Of a stretch of DNA of 13,777 bases, positions 1-6,872 are shown piece by piece (position 1 is the stretch's first letter; every line of letters starts with the position of its first letter). This DNA is from an uncultured Planctomycetaceae bacterium (GTDB lineage Bacteria; Planctomycetota; Planctomycetia; Pirellulales; Thermoguttaceae). The notes under the pieces are model-generated. The model searched no databases. It was not told the DNA's origin and saw only the letters and a list, made by a program, of their open reading frames with translations. The position numbers and the translations under genes are program-made. The stretch covers positions 1 to 13,777 of the forward strand of contig CAMZHY010000037.1 in NCBI GenBank assembly GCA_947307005.1. The letters run 5' to 3'.

Positions 1-699
1 GGCGTAAGACCGGCGTCGAGCGTCGTCGCGAGGGACGCTTCCGGGAACATCGCGGCGAACAATCCGAATAATCCGGGGATCGTTTCTTTCCCGTCGTCGG
101 TCGCGTCGGCGCCCCCGCCGCCGCTCGGTTCGCCCGCCGCGAGCGCGCCCGTCGTGATTCAGCCGACTCAAACCGGCGGAGCGGCGGTCTACGCCGTGAC
201 GCCCGCGGGCGGCCCCCAAACGATGCCGACTTCGGATTCCGCCTTTGCGCAGCGGATCATGAACGCTCAGGAACTTCAAAACGCGCAGAGCGCGATTATG
301 GGCGTTCCCGCGCGTCAGGACGTAAGCGCGACGAATTTCTCGGGCGTTCAGTCGGCGCCGTCGAGTTATCCGCAGACCGCCAACGTTCCGACGACGGGAT
401 TTGCGACTCAGACCCCGACTTCGACCTCTGGCGCAGTCGCTTCAAACGTCGGCGCGAACCCTTCGACCGCGGCTAGTTTCCAACAGCCCGCGCCGACTGC
501 AACTCAGCCCGTCCAAGGAGGTTTCAACGGCTACGCGCCCGCGAGTCAGCCGAGCGCCGTCCAATCGCCGAGCGCCGTCCAATCTCCGAACGCCGTCCAA
601 TCGCCGAACGTCGCGTCCTTTCCCGCGGAATTAGGCGGCGCGCCGACCGTTCCGGAAAACTCCGTCGAAGACGACTTCCCGGAACTCCTCCCGTTCTAA
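1..699 (+). CDS. C-terminal part of a Pro/Ala/Ser/Gln-rich low-complexity protein (5' end outside window)
   Basis: The frame is open from the first base to a TAA at 697-699, giving 232 residues with no stop, so the gene starts upstream of the window. A GTG at 154 could be taken as a start, but the same composition continues before it, so I treat the gene as truncated by the window edge. The visible part has no recognisable globular domain. It is rich in Pro, Ala, Ser, Thr, Gln and Val, has a run of prolines near residue 40, and carries a short tandem repeat (PSAVQS) near residues 184-204. It ends in an acidic-hydrophobic tail (EDDFPELLPF). Such sequence is typical of disordered linkers or tails of envelope or secretion-related proteins, but no function can be assigned. 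A terminator follows directly. The coding call is supported by the long open frame and by codon use like that of the neighbours. Confidence 0.75.
   Translation, partial: GVRPASSVVARDASGNIAANNPNNPGIVSFPSSVASAPPPPLGSPAASAPVVIQPTQTGGAAVYAVTPAGGPQTMPTSDSAFAQRIMNAQELQNAQSAIMGVPARQDVSATNFSGVQSAPSSYPQTANVPTTGFATQTPTSTSGAVASNVGANPSTAASFQQPAPTATQPVQGGFNGYAPASQPSAVQSPSAVQSPNAVQSPNVASFPAELGGAPTVPENSVEDDFPELLPF
550..610 (+). repeat. 18-bp in-frame tandem repeat encoding PSAVQS
   Basis: Three 18-bp units (550-567, 568-585, 586-603) and a partial fourth differ by only a few bases. They encode PSAVQS, PSAVQS, PNAVQS, then PNV. The unit is a multiple of three, so copy-number changes keep the frame. It lies in the disordered C-terminal region of the first gene. 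Confidence 0.85.
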
Positions 700-724
700 C
701 GGCTTTCTAAAGCGAACGATTACG

Positions 725-758
725 GAGACCTTCGTTGACGCGAAAGGTCTCTTTTTTT
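725..758 (+). terminator. Rho-independent terminator after the first gene
   Basis: GAGACC (725-730) pairs with GGTCTC (746-751). The stem extends inward through TTCG/CGAA with one bulged A. Seven T residues follow (752-758). It lies 26 bases after the stop at 699. Confidence 0.85.
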
Positions 759-810
759 ATGGTCGGAGAAAAACGCGGTTAAAAAGTTTCTAATAAAGGG
801 CGGTTTGTCG

Positions 811-839
811 TTGTAAGGGGGAGGGAAGGGCGTTATAAT
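811..839 (+). promoter_or_regulatory. Sigma70-type promoter of the TPR gene
   Basis: TTGTAA (811-816) is followed by a 17-bp spacer and a perfect TATAAT (834-839). Transcription would begin near 846, giving a leader of about 46 bases before the ATG at 892. It sits between the terminator of the preceding gene and the TPR gene, so the position fits. Confidence 0.7.
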
Positions 840-891
840 TGGTTGAACGGGGCGCGACGCGCGTCTCTGAACTCAGCATGGAGAAAACGTT

Positions 892-2241
892 ATGGCACCA
901 ATTCCCGAAATTACGCCCGCCGTGCGCGCGAGACTTCAAAAGTGTTTCGAGTACGGCAATCAGAAGATGCAGATCGGAGACCACGACTACGCGACGGAAA
1001 TGTTTGCGCAGTGCGTCGTCGGCGATCCGTCCAATCTTCTCTACATGAACTCTTTCATTGCGAATCTTCGCGTTAAGTTCGGGAACGTTAAGAAGAAGTC
1101 GTCGTTCGGGTTTCTTAAAAAGGCGGCGAAAGCGGCGCCCGTCGGGAAGAGCAAGGATCTCAAAACGACGATTCAAGAGGGCGTCGAGAAACTACGACGC
1201 GACCCTTGGGACGCTCAGTCGTTTGTGTCGATGGGGATGGCGTGCCTCGAAGCGGAACTCGTCGACGCGGGACTTGCGTATCTCAAGCACGCGGTGGAAA
1301 GCGCGCCCGACGACGCCGATATCAACCGGCTGGCGGCGCGCGAGCTAGGCGACCGCGGTCAGTTTGAAAACGCGATTCACTGCTGGGATCGCGTTTTGAA
1401 GCTCAATCCGGACGACGTCGAAGCGGGCAAGATGATCAGCAACCTCATGTTGGAGCGCACGATCAACCGCGTCAAGGAAGCGCCGCGCGGCGCGAAGGAA
1501 AACGAGGAGGAGGAAGAGGGCGAAAAGCTTTCTTTCGAGGACAAGATCGAAAAGCGTCTCCGCAAGAATCCGAAGGATCGCGAGGCGTTTTCCGAGCTCA
1601 TCGACTACTTCTTCCAGAAAGGAAACTACCGCAAGGCGGAAGACGCCGCGAAGCGCGCTCTCAGGGAATATCCCGAAGATCCGACGTATTCGCCGCTCCT
1701 TCTTGATATTCAGAAGAACCGCGCCTCTGCGGAAATGGCGAGAATTACCGAGCAGTATAAGAAAGCGCCTTCCGACGCGCTCAAGGCGAAATACGCCGAG
1801 CAGAAGAAACTCTACGACCAGAAGACGTACGAGTATCTCATGTATCGTCTGAAGCTTTCCCCGAACGAATCGGCTCTGCACTGGGAACTTGGCGAATTTC
1901 TTATGCGTCACGGACAGATTAAAGAGGCGATCGGCGAGTTGCAGAAAGCCAAGGTTGACGAGGGACTCGCCGGTCAGTGTCTTCTCGCGCTCGGTCAGTG
2001 TTTCCAGCAGATTAAGCAGTACCCGCTCGCGGCGTTGCATTACGATCAAGCGGTCGTCAAACTCGATCCGCAAAGCGAAGATATGAAGAAGGCGCTCTAC
2101 TTGGGCGCGCGTCTCGCGATGGGAATGGAGAATTACCAGAAGGCGAACGAGTTCGCCAACAAGCTTGCCGCGATCGATTTTTCTTATAAAGACGTCGGGG
2201 GGCTACTGGACAAGATCGCGCAAAAGATGCATAATAACTAG
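892..2241 (+). CDS. Tetratricopeptide-repeat (TPR) protein, cytosolic, function unknown
   Basis: This is a 449-residue protein with no signal peptide and no membrane segment. TPR-like helix pairs are visible near residues 108-140, 143-173 (AIHCWDRVLKLNPDD), 230-263 (GNYRKAEDAAKRALREYPED), 327-355, 361-394 (YPLAALHYDQAVVKLDPQ) and 400-430. A charged linker with a run of glutamates (about 205-210) separates the N- and C-terminal repeat blocks. TPR arrays are protein-binding scaffolds, but the partner cannot be told from sequence. The start at 892 is preceded by GGAG at 881-884 with normal spacing; upstream in-frame codons give no better site. It has its own promoter. I see no convincing terminator after the TAG stop, so some read-through into the rpsT leader is possible. 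The family call is firm; a specific role is unknown. Confidence 0.9.
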   Translation: MAPIPEITPAVRARLQKCFEYGNQKMQIGDHDYATEMFAQCVVGDPSNLLYMNSFIANLRVKFGNVKKKSSFGFLKKAAKAAPVGKSKDLKTTIQEGVEKLRRDPWDAQSFVSMGMACLEAELVDAGLAYLKHAVESAPDDADINRLAARELGDRGQFENAIHCWDRVLKLNPDDVEAGKMISNLMLERTINRVKEAPRGAKENEEEEEGEKLSFEDKIEKRLRKNPKDREAFSELIDYFFQKGNYRKAEDAAKRALREYPEDPTYSPLLLDIQKNRASAEMARITEQYKKAPSDALKAKYAEQKKLYDQKTYEYLMYRLKLSPNESALHWELGEFLMRHGQIKEAIGELQKAKVDEGLAGQCLLALGQCFQQIKQYPLAALHYDQAVVKLDPQSEDMKKALYLGARLAMGMENYQKANEFANKLAAIDFSYKDVGGLLDKIAQKMHNN

Positions 2242-2306
2242 CGCTAAATTTTGCGCGGCTTCGCGTGTTCCGGCTCGCTCTCGCCGGGGCGTTGTCGCGC
2301 GGATCG

Positions 2307-2359
2307 TTGTGGGACGCGCCGGTATTAAGTTAAAATACTCGCGGTCTTGGACGGTCCAA
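2307..2359 (+). promoter_or_regulatory. Candidate rpsT promoter with a dyad at the predicted start site
   Basis: TTGTGG (2307-2312), an 18-bp spacer and TAAAAT (2331-2336) form a plausible sigma70-type promoter. A perfect 6-1-6 inverted repeat, TTGGACGGTCCAA, lies at 2347-2359, just after the predicted start (about 2343). It could be an operator or a 5' hairpin. The promoter would give rpsT a leader of roughly 200 bases. Apart from this and a weak 5-bp hairpin at 2270-2287, I see nothing else in the 308-base gap 2242-2549. Confidence 0.45.
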
Positions 2360-2549
2360 AGCGTTGTCGAGTCGTCGTTTTCACGTTAAGCGCGGGAAGG
2401 GGGCGGTTCGGCTGAACGGAGTCGCAGCCGCTTTGTCGCGGGGTTGACGAACGCGTCGGCAAGTTTTGCCCATCCTTTGCCGTTCGCGGGAATCCTCGTC
2501 TTCGTTCGTTTGAAAAAATCGTAAGTTTTTTATTGTTGCAAAGATTAAC

Positions 2550-2834
2550 ATGCCGAATATTAAGAGCGCAAAAAAGAGACTTCGACAGAACATCGTTCGT
2601 CGCGAGCGCAACCGCGCCGCGCGTTCCGTCGTCCGCAACCGTATCAAGACCCTCATCAAGCAGCTTCGCGCCGGCGATATCGAAGCGGCCGAAACCCAGT
2701 TCCGCAGCGTCTGCAGCGCGCTTGACCGCGCCGCCGCGCGTAAGCTCTGGCACAAGAACGCGACTTCCCGTAAAAAGTCTCGCCTCTCGAAGCTCATCGT
2801 GAAAGTCAAGGCGGAAAAGCAGGCTAAGTCCTGA
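2550..2834 (+). CDS. rpsT: Small ribosomal subunit protein bS20
   Basis: The 94-residue, strongly basic protein begins MPNIKSAKKRLRQ, the family's hallmark N-terminus. It continues through the RRERNRAARS and RNRIKTLIKQ helices to a KNATSRKKSRLSKLI-type C-terminal helix. bS20 is a helical-bundle protein that binds 16S rRNA early in 30S assembly; length and layout match the family (about 85-95 residues). The start is fixed by the conserved N-terminus. The region before the ATG (GCAAAGATTAAC) has no good Shine-Dalgarno, unlike most genes in the window. In Escherichia coli S20 synthesis is autogenously controlled at translation, so a weak site with a long leader would suit feedback control here too, though this is inference. 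The gene stands alone between the TPR gene and lpxD, with its own candidate promoter and terminator. Confidence 0.97.
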   Translation: MPNIKSAKKRLRQNIVRRERNRAARSVVRNRIKTLIKQLRAGDIEAAETQFRSVCSALDRAAARKLWHKNATSRKKSRLSKLIVKVKAEKQAKS

Positions 2835-2938
2835 TTGTTCCGAGCAAAAACTTGCTTCCGTCGTTTTGCGAAGTTTCGCGACGATTGGACGAGCGAGAGC
2901 CGTCGCGGGAGTTTGAACTCGCGAGCCTAAACGAGAGC

Positions 2939-2988
2939 AGCCGTCGTTCCGCAGGCGTTTTCTGCGATGAAGGGCGGCTTTTTCTTTT
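2939..2988 (+). terminator. Terminator downstream of rpsT
   Basis: AGCCGTC (2939-2945) pairs with GGCGGCT (2973-2979, one G-T pair). An inner stem CGCAG (2950-2954) pairs with CTGCG (2962-2966). A broken T-tract (TTTTTCTTTT) follows to 2988. It lies about 100 bases beyond the rpsT stop, leaving a fairly long 3' UTR. No closer terminator was seen. Confidence 0.75.
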
Positions 2989-3071
2989 GACGACAGTCGA
3001 CGTCGCGTTTCGCGCCGGTTTGTTCTGTCGTTTTTTTATCGCGCGCCGCGCTTGGCGCCGCGCGTCTTGAA

Positions 3072-3103
3072 GGCGTCGTCTGATTCTCGCTTGAGACGAC
3101 GCC
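3072..3103 (+). other. 10-bp perfect hairpin upstream of lpxD
   Basis: GGCGTCGTCT (3072-3081) pairs perfectly with AGACGACGCC (3094-3103) around a 12-base loop. No T-tract follows, so it is not a typical terminator. It lies about 50 bases before the lpxD start, within the probable leader. No clear promoter for lpxD could be picked in the 319-base gap 2835-3153. A TTGACG at 2987-2992 has no matching -10. Confidence 0.5.
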
Positions 3104-3153
3104 GCGTTTCCGCATTGCCAACCGGCCTTTGGCGACGAGGAGTCTTTGACGTC

Positions 3154-4314
3154 ATGAAAGTCCCGCTTTCGCAACTTGCCAGTCTTACGGGCGGCGTCGT
3201 CGTCGGCGACGCGAGTCGCGTTGTTGAAAAGGTCGCGCCTCTCCATACGGCGGATTCCGTTTCGATCACCTTTGCCGAGAAACCCGAAAAGGTCGACTGG
3301 AACTCCGCGCCCAAAGCGGCTGCGGTCGTCCTTCCTCAAGGGAGTTCGGTCGTTGTTCCAGACGACGTCGCCAAACTTTTCGTCGAATCTCCGAAGGCTG
3401 CGTTTGAAAGAATCGCCGCGTTTTTCCATCCGAAGATCGAGACGCTCGAGGTTGGAGTTTCGCCGAAAGCGTCGATCGCGTCTTCCGCGAGGATTGGACA
3501 AAACGTTTCGATCGGCGCGTTCGCCGTCGTCGGCGAGAACGTTGAAATTGCCGACGGCGTCAAAATTTACCCCGGCGTCGTTTTGATGACGAACGTTCGA
3601 ATCGGCGCGAATACGGTTCTTTTTCCGAACGTCGTCGTTTATGAGAATGTTCGAATCGGCGCCAACTGTATTCTTCACGCGAACAGCGTTCTGGGCGCCT
3701 ACGGGTTTGGTTACGACTCCTCGACGGGCGTCCATGTTCTCGCCGCGCAGTACGGTTCGGTCGTCGTCGAAGACAACGTTGAAATCGGCGCGTGTTCGAC
3801 CGTCGACCGCGGCGCTTACGACGCCACCTATATTGGCGAGGGGTCAAAGATCGACAACCACGTCATGATCGCGCACAACTGCAAGCTCGGCAAACGCAAT
3901 ATGATCTGCGCGAGCGTCGGGATCGCGGGGAGCGTGTCGACGGGAGACTACGTCGTCATGGCGGGGCGCGTGGGCATGCGCGATCATCTTACGGTCGGCG
4001 ACGGCGCGATGATCGGCGCGATGGCGGGCGTTATGGCAAACGTTCCGGCGCAGGCGCGCATCGTCGGCATTCCCGCGACCCCGGAAAAAGAGCAAATGCG
4101 TAAACAGGCGGCGCTTGCGAAACTTCCGGAAACCCTCAAAGACTATCGAAAACTTCGAAAAGAGGTCGCCGAGCTTGAAAGCCGTATCGCCGCGTTGGAG
4201 CAAGCCTGCGGCGACGACCCTCAAGCCTGCGGCGACGCGCCTCAAACCGGCGACGACGAACCTCTAACCTGCGACGACGCGCCTCAAACCTGCGACGACG
4301 CGTCCCAAACCTGA
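3154..4314 (+). CDS. lpxD: UDP-3-O-acylglucosamine N-acyltransferase (LpxD), with a repetitive C-terminal tail
   Basis: LpxD transfers a 3-hydroxyacyl chain from acyl-ACP to the 2-amino group of UDP-3-O-acylglucosamine, the third step of lipid A synthesis, in the cytosol. The 386-residue protein starts MKVPLSQLASLTGG, a typical uridine-binding N-domain (about 1-100). A left-handed beta-helix of hexapeptide repeats follows (about 103-300: IGQNVSIGAFAVVGENVEIA and similar). The LpxD segment GFGYD (184-188), the block VEIGACSTVDRGAYDATYIG (209-228) and the catalytic histidine in MIAHN (His241) are all present. A C-terminal helix/coiled coil (about 312-349) precedes an unusual tail of seven-residue repeats (350-386). 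The ATG at 3154 was chosen because it begins the family N-terminus and has GAGGAG 11 bases upstream; a longer reading from 3052 adds only basic non-family sequence. lpxI follows after 34 bases. Confidence 0.95.
   Translation: MKVPLSQLASLTGGVVVGDASRVVEKVAPLHTADSVSITFAEKPEKVDWNSAPKAAAVVLPQGSSVVVPDDVAKLFVESPKAAFERIAAFFHPKIETLEVGVSPKASIASSARIGQNVSIGAFAVVGENVEIADGVKIYPGVVLMTNVRIGANTVLFPNVVVYENVRIGANCILHANSVLGAYGFGYDSSTGVHVLAAQYGSVVVEDNVEIGACSTVDRGAYDATYIGEGSKIDNHVMIAHNCKLGKRNMICASVGIAGSVSTGDYVVMAGRVGMRDHLTVGDGAMIGAMAGVMANVPAQARIVGIPATPEKEQMRKQAALAKLPETLKDYRKLRKEVAELESRIAALEQACGDDPQACGDAPQTGDDEPLTCDDAPQTCDDASQT
4201..4314 (+). repeat. 21-bp in-frame tandem repeat forming the lpxD tail and stop
   Basis: Five 21-bp units (4201-4305) encode variants of Q-A/T-C-G/D-D-D/A-P, such as QACGDDP and QTCDDAS. 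A sixth copy begins CAAACC and then reads TGA instead of TGC, so the stop codon arises inside the repeat. Copies differ by several substitutions, so this is not a very recent expansion. The units are rich in Cys and Asp and lie outside the conserved LpxD fold. Confidence 0.85.
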
Positions 4315-4348
4315 GCCGACGTCGTTTTCACCTTTTCCGCCCTAGAGA

Positions 4349-5329
4349 ATGACCGTGCCCGCGACAACCGATCAAATCGATCTTTCCGCAATTAAGCGAG
4401 TCGGACTCATCGCCGGCTGGGGGCGTTTTCCCGTCGTGCTGGCGGAGTCGCTCAAAGCGTCGGGGCGCGAAGTCGTGTGCATGGGCGTGTACGATCACGC
4501 CGACCCGTCCCTTAAAGAAATCTGCGACGTTTGCGTCTTCAACGGGCTAGGAAGGTTCGGGTGGGCGACGAGGTTCTTTCGGTCGCATGGCGTCGAGTAC
4601 GCGACGTTTGCGGGCAAGATCCATAAATTTCATTTTTTCGATCCCGGTTTTATCTGGCGTCAGGCGCCGGACCTCTACACGATTCGTTTTTTCGCCAATC
4701 ACTTCCTGTTGCGTCGCAGCGACTGCAAAGACGACACGCTCCTTCTCACGGCGATCAGCGCCTTTGAACATCGCGGCGTCAAACTGCTGCCCGCGACTAA
4801 TTTAGCGCCGGAGCTTCTCATGCGCCGTCAACTGCTCACCAAACGGTCTCCCACCTCTTCTCAGTGGCAGGACGTCTTCTTCGGTTGGAAACTTGCGCGC
4901 GAAATGGGGCGGCTCGACGTCGGTCAGAGCGTCTCGGTCAAGAATCGCGCCGTTCTCGCCGTCGAGGCGATCGAAGGCACCGACGAGGCGATTCGTCGCG
5001 CCGGCGCGCTCTGTAAAAGCGGTAAATTCGTTGTCGTCAAGGTCGCCAAACCGCAACAAGACATGCGCTTTGACGTTCCCACCGTCGGACCCGGCACGGT
5101 TAAGACGATGGCGGAATCGGGCGCGGTCGTCCTCGCCGTCGAGGCGAAAAAAACGCTTTTCATCGATCCCGAAGAAACGATTCGATTCGCCGACGCGCAC
5201 CATATCGCGATTGTCGCGCTCGTCGAAGAAGACGTCGATAATCCGGAAACGGAACGCTTCTTCTCCCCTTCGGCGCTTGAACGCGTCGGGGTCGCCGCCG
5301 CGAGCGTCGCGAGCCCGGAACCGAACTAA
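4349..5329 (+). CDS. lpxI: UDP-2,3-diacylglucosamine pyrophosphatase LpxI (DUF1009 family)
   Basis: LpxI hydrolyses UDP-2,3-diacylglucosamine to lipid X and UMP, the step after LpxD, and replaces the unrelated LpxH in many bacteria. The 326-residue protein has the family's landmarks in order: GLIAGWGRFPVVLAESLKAS near the N-terminus (19-38), FAGKIHK (87-93), VGQSVSVKNRAVLAVEAIEG (191-210) followed by TDEAIRRAG, and MRFDVPTVGPGT (239-250). The aspartate of the last motif (Asp242) fits the family's essential aspartate. It is longer than the usual 270-290 residues because of a short N-terminal extension (1-15) and a C-terminal tail after about 295. The start has only a weak AGAG directly before it, so translational coupling to lpxD (34 bases upstream) is likely. 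A few bases of start uncertainty remain. Confidence 0.93.
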   Translation: MTVPATTDQIDLSAIKRVGLIAGWGRFPVVLAESLKASGREVVCMGVYDHADPSLKEICDVCVFNGLGRFGWATRFFRSHGVEYATFAGKIHKFHFFDPGFIWRQAPDLYTIRFFANHFLLRRSDCKDDTLLLTAISAFEHRGVKLLPATNLAPELLMRRQLLTKRSPTSSQWQDVFFGWKLAREMGRLDVGQSVSVKNRAVLAVEAIEGTDEAIRRAGALCKSGKFVVVKVAKPQQDMRFDVPTVGPGTVKTMAESGAVVLAVEAKKTLFIDPEETIRFADAHHIAIVALVEEDVDNPETERFFSPSALERVGVAAASVASPEPN

Positions 5330-5349
5330 TTCCCATCGCCTATTTCAAG

Positions 5350-5385
5350 GGACGCGACGACGGACGCCGCGTCCTTCCATTTTTT
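5350..5385 (+). terminator. Probable terminator after lpxD-lpxI
   Basis: GGACGCG (5350-5356) pairs perfectly with CGCGTCC (5368-5374) around an 11-base loop. TTCCA and six T residues follow (5380-5385). It lies about 20 bases after the lpxI stop. The five-base offset of the T-tract makes it less than ideal. Confidence 0.55.
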
Positions 5386-5414
5386 CCGCCCTTCATTGTC
5401 TAACGAGGCGCCTT

Positions 5415-6320
5415 ATGAAATACCGAAAATTACTCGCGTTTTTCTTTTTCGTCGCGGTCTTTTTCGCCGTCGCGGCGACGACAAACGCGTTTGACGTCGT
5501 CAATCTCTGGCCTTCCACGCCTCCGGGCGACAGCGCCGAACAGTATCAAGATAAGGGCGGTTCGTGGTATACGCCGCGCATCGAGTTCTGGCGCCCGGAA
5601 AAACAGACGACCGACGCGTGCATTATTATCAGTTGCGGCGGCTGCTACAACGGAGTCGCGTACGACGTCGAAGGCGTCATGCCTCGCGACTTCTTCCTTG
5701 ACAAGGGAATCGCCGTGTGCATGCTGTGGTATCGCACCCCGCGCCGTCCGGGCGTCGAAAAGCACTTCGCGGCGTGGCAGGACGTCCAGCGCGCCGTTCG
5801 CGTGACGCGGTCCCACGCCGACGAGTGGAATATCGACCCGAATAAAATCGGCGTCATGGGATTCTCGGCGGGCGGACACCTCTGCCTTATGGCGGCGACG
5901 TCGAGCATGACGAAGACCTACGAGCCGGTCGACGACGTCGATAAACTCCCGTGCAATATTAACTTTGCGATTCCCGTGTACCCCGCGTACGCGCTCGACG
6001 ACGGAGTCGACAATGAAAACACAGGCGGCGGAAACGACGCGCAACTCGTCAAAGATTTTGCGTTCGACGAAAAGACGCCCCCGATGTGCTTCATTCACGG
6101 AGACGGCGACGGATATTCGTCGATGGCGTCGGTCATGTGCTACCGTCAGCTTCGTAAAATGGGAATCCCCGGCGAGATGCATATTTACGCGTACGCCAAC
6201 CACGCGTTCTTCAACTGCGGTCCGGACGCGCCGATTCGCAAGTATCCCCAGCGCGTTTACGAATGGCTTCAGACTCTCGGCGTGATCGAAGCGCCCGAGT
6301 CCGCCAAAGTCGAACATTGA
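5415..6320 (+). CDS. Secreted alpha/beta-hydrolase, esterase-like
   Basis: This 301-residue protein starts with a signal peptide: MKYRKLL, a hydrophobic core rich in Phe/Ala/Val, and a likely cleavage after TNA (residue 25). The mature part is an alpha/beta-hydrolase. It has an oxyanion-type CGGCYNG stretch (74-80), the nucleophile elbow GFSAGG (149-154, Ser151), an acid candidate in HGDGD (228-232) and the histidine in YANHAF (His263). The layout resembles the BD-FAE/acetylxylan-esterase-like proteins often found with polysaccharide breakdown, so a role in removing acyl groups from plant or mucosal glycans is a reasonable inference. The substrate cannot be read from sequence. The start at 5415 has GAGG at 5405-5408 with six-base spacing and gives a proper signal peptide; the same frame runs open much further upstream, antiparallel to nothing meaningful. 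No carbohydrate-binding module is present. Confidence 0.9.
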   Translation: MKYRKLLAFFFFVAVFFAVAATTNAFDVVNLWPSTPPGDSAEQYQDKGGSWYTPRIEFWRPEKQTTDACIIISCGGCYNGVAYDVEGVMPRDFFLDKGIAVCMLWYRTPRRPGVEKHFAAWQDVQRAVRVTRSHADEWNIDPNKIGVMGFSAGGHLCLMAATSSMTKTYEPVDDVDKLPCNINFAIPVYPAYALDDGVDNENTGGGNDAQLVKDFAFDEKTPPMCFIHGDGDGYSSMASVMCYRQLRKMGIPGEMHIYAYANHAFFNCGPDAPIRKYPQRVYEWLQTLGVIEAPESAKVEH

Positions 6321-6362
6321 GACGGCAAGCCGCAACCGCTTGATTTTTAGATCGGTCGAAAC

Positions 6363-6403
6363 AAAAAGAGTCGGCGTCGCAAAATACGACGCCGACTCTT
6401 TTT
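6363..6403. terminator. Bidirectional terminator between convergent genes
   Basis: A perfect 17-bp inverted repeat has arms 6363-6379 and 6387-6403 and a 7-base loop. The arms begin with AAAAA and end with TTTTT, so the hairpin is followed by a U-run when read on either strand. It lies between the plus-strand hydrolase (stop 6320) and the minus-strand VOC gene (stop 6439) and can end both. Confidence 0.92.
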
Positions 6404-6438
6404 ACGTTTAAGAACGCCGAGCGTTCATCAGAAGAAGG

Positions 6439-6765
6439 TCAATAACGCTGCATGAGTTCGATTCCAAGTCCGTCGACTTCGATGAAGGCGCACTTGAGAC
6501 CGGGCGCGGCGTCGAAAGGCGGGACGAGAACGGTTCCCGCTTTCATCGCTTCTTCGAGATCGTCGCATTCGTAGGCGACGTGCGCCTGCTTCTGGAGAAT
6601 TTCCGGGAAGGGACTGCCGTCTTCGAATTCCAGCCATTCGACGGCGTAGGGGTGGTCGTTGAAATCGTTGATGTGAACCTTGCAACCTTCGAGGTAGATC
6701 GGCAGGTCGCTACGTCCTTTCGTCGGGATTCCAATGTGGCTGTATCTGAGGCCGGGTTTTAACAT
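6439..6765 (-). CDS. VOC/glyoxalase-fold protein
   Basis: This 108-residue protein shows the pattern of a vicinal-oxygen-chelate (glyoxalase/bleomycin-resistance) domain. A beta-strand with YSHIGIPT opens it (8-15, the usual first metal-histidine position). It continues with VEWLEFEDGSPF, HVAYECDDLEEAMKAG (a strand then a helix of the second beta-alpha-beta unit) and a closing strand IEVDGLGIELMQRY with the typical late glutamate. It is short for the family (usually 115-130) but complete. The metal-binding set appears plausible (His10, His62, Glu103 region), though I cannot prove activity. No signal peptide, so it is cytosolic. The start is the first ATG, and the preceding bases (CGGATTGCAAAC) give only a weak ribosome site. 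It lies 107 bases downstream of the cupin gene on the same strand and may be partly cotranscribed with it. Substrate unknown. Confidence 0.82.
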   Translation of the reverse strand: MLKPGLRYSHIGIPTKGRSDLPIYLEGCKVHINDFNDHPYAVEWLEFEDGSPFPEILQKQAHVAYECDDLEEAMKAGTVLVPPFDAAPGLKCAFIEVDGLGIELMQRY

Positions 6766-6798
6766 GTTTGCAATCCGTGGGGTTTTTATTTTAGGCTA

Positions 6799-6835
6799 GG
6801 AGAAAAGAACGCCGCGACGCGAGGCTTCGCGTCGC
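6799..6835 (-). terminator. Possible terminator or processing hairpin between cupin and VOC genes
   Basis: GCGACGCGA (6814-6822) pairs perfectly with TCGCGTCGC (6827-6835) around a 4-base loop. On the minus strand it is followed by GGCGTTCTTTTCTCC, a T-rich but broken tract, so termination may be partial. It would lie just after the cupin stop at 6873. Confidence 0.45.
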
Positions 6836-6872
6836 AAACGTTCGTTAGTTGGGCGACGACCGCAAGCGGATA

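Noticed and set aside
2883..2932. tRNA-like T-arm resemblance around GAGTTTGAACTCGC
   Set aside because: Neither strand gives a proper five-base T-stem, and no acceptor or anticodon arm could be built around it.
3052..3153. Longer N-terminus for LpxD from a TTG at 3052
   Set aside because: It adds 34 basic residues with no family match and overlaps the leader hairpin, whereas ATG 3154 begins the known LpxD N-terminus and has GAGGAG upstream.
4893..5414. Longer reading of the secreted hydrolase overlapping lpxI
   Set aside because: The extra part overlaps lpxI in another frame, is Arg/Ser-rich shadow sequence, and would bury the signal peptide that starts at 5415.
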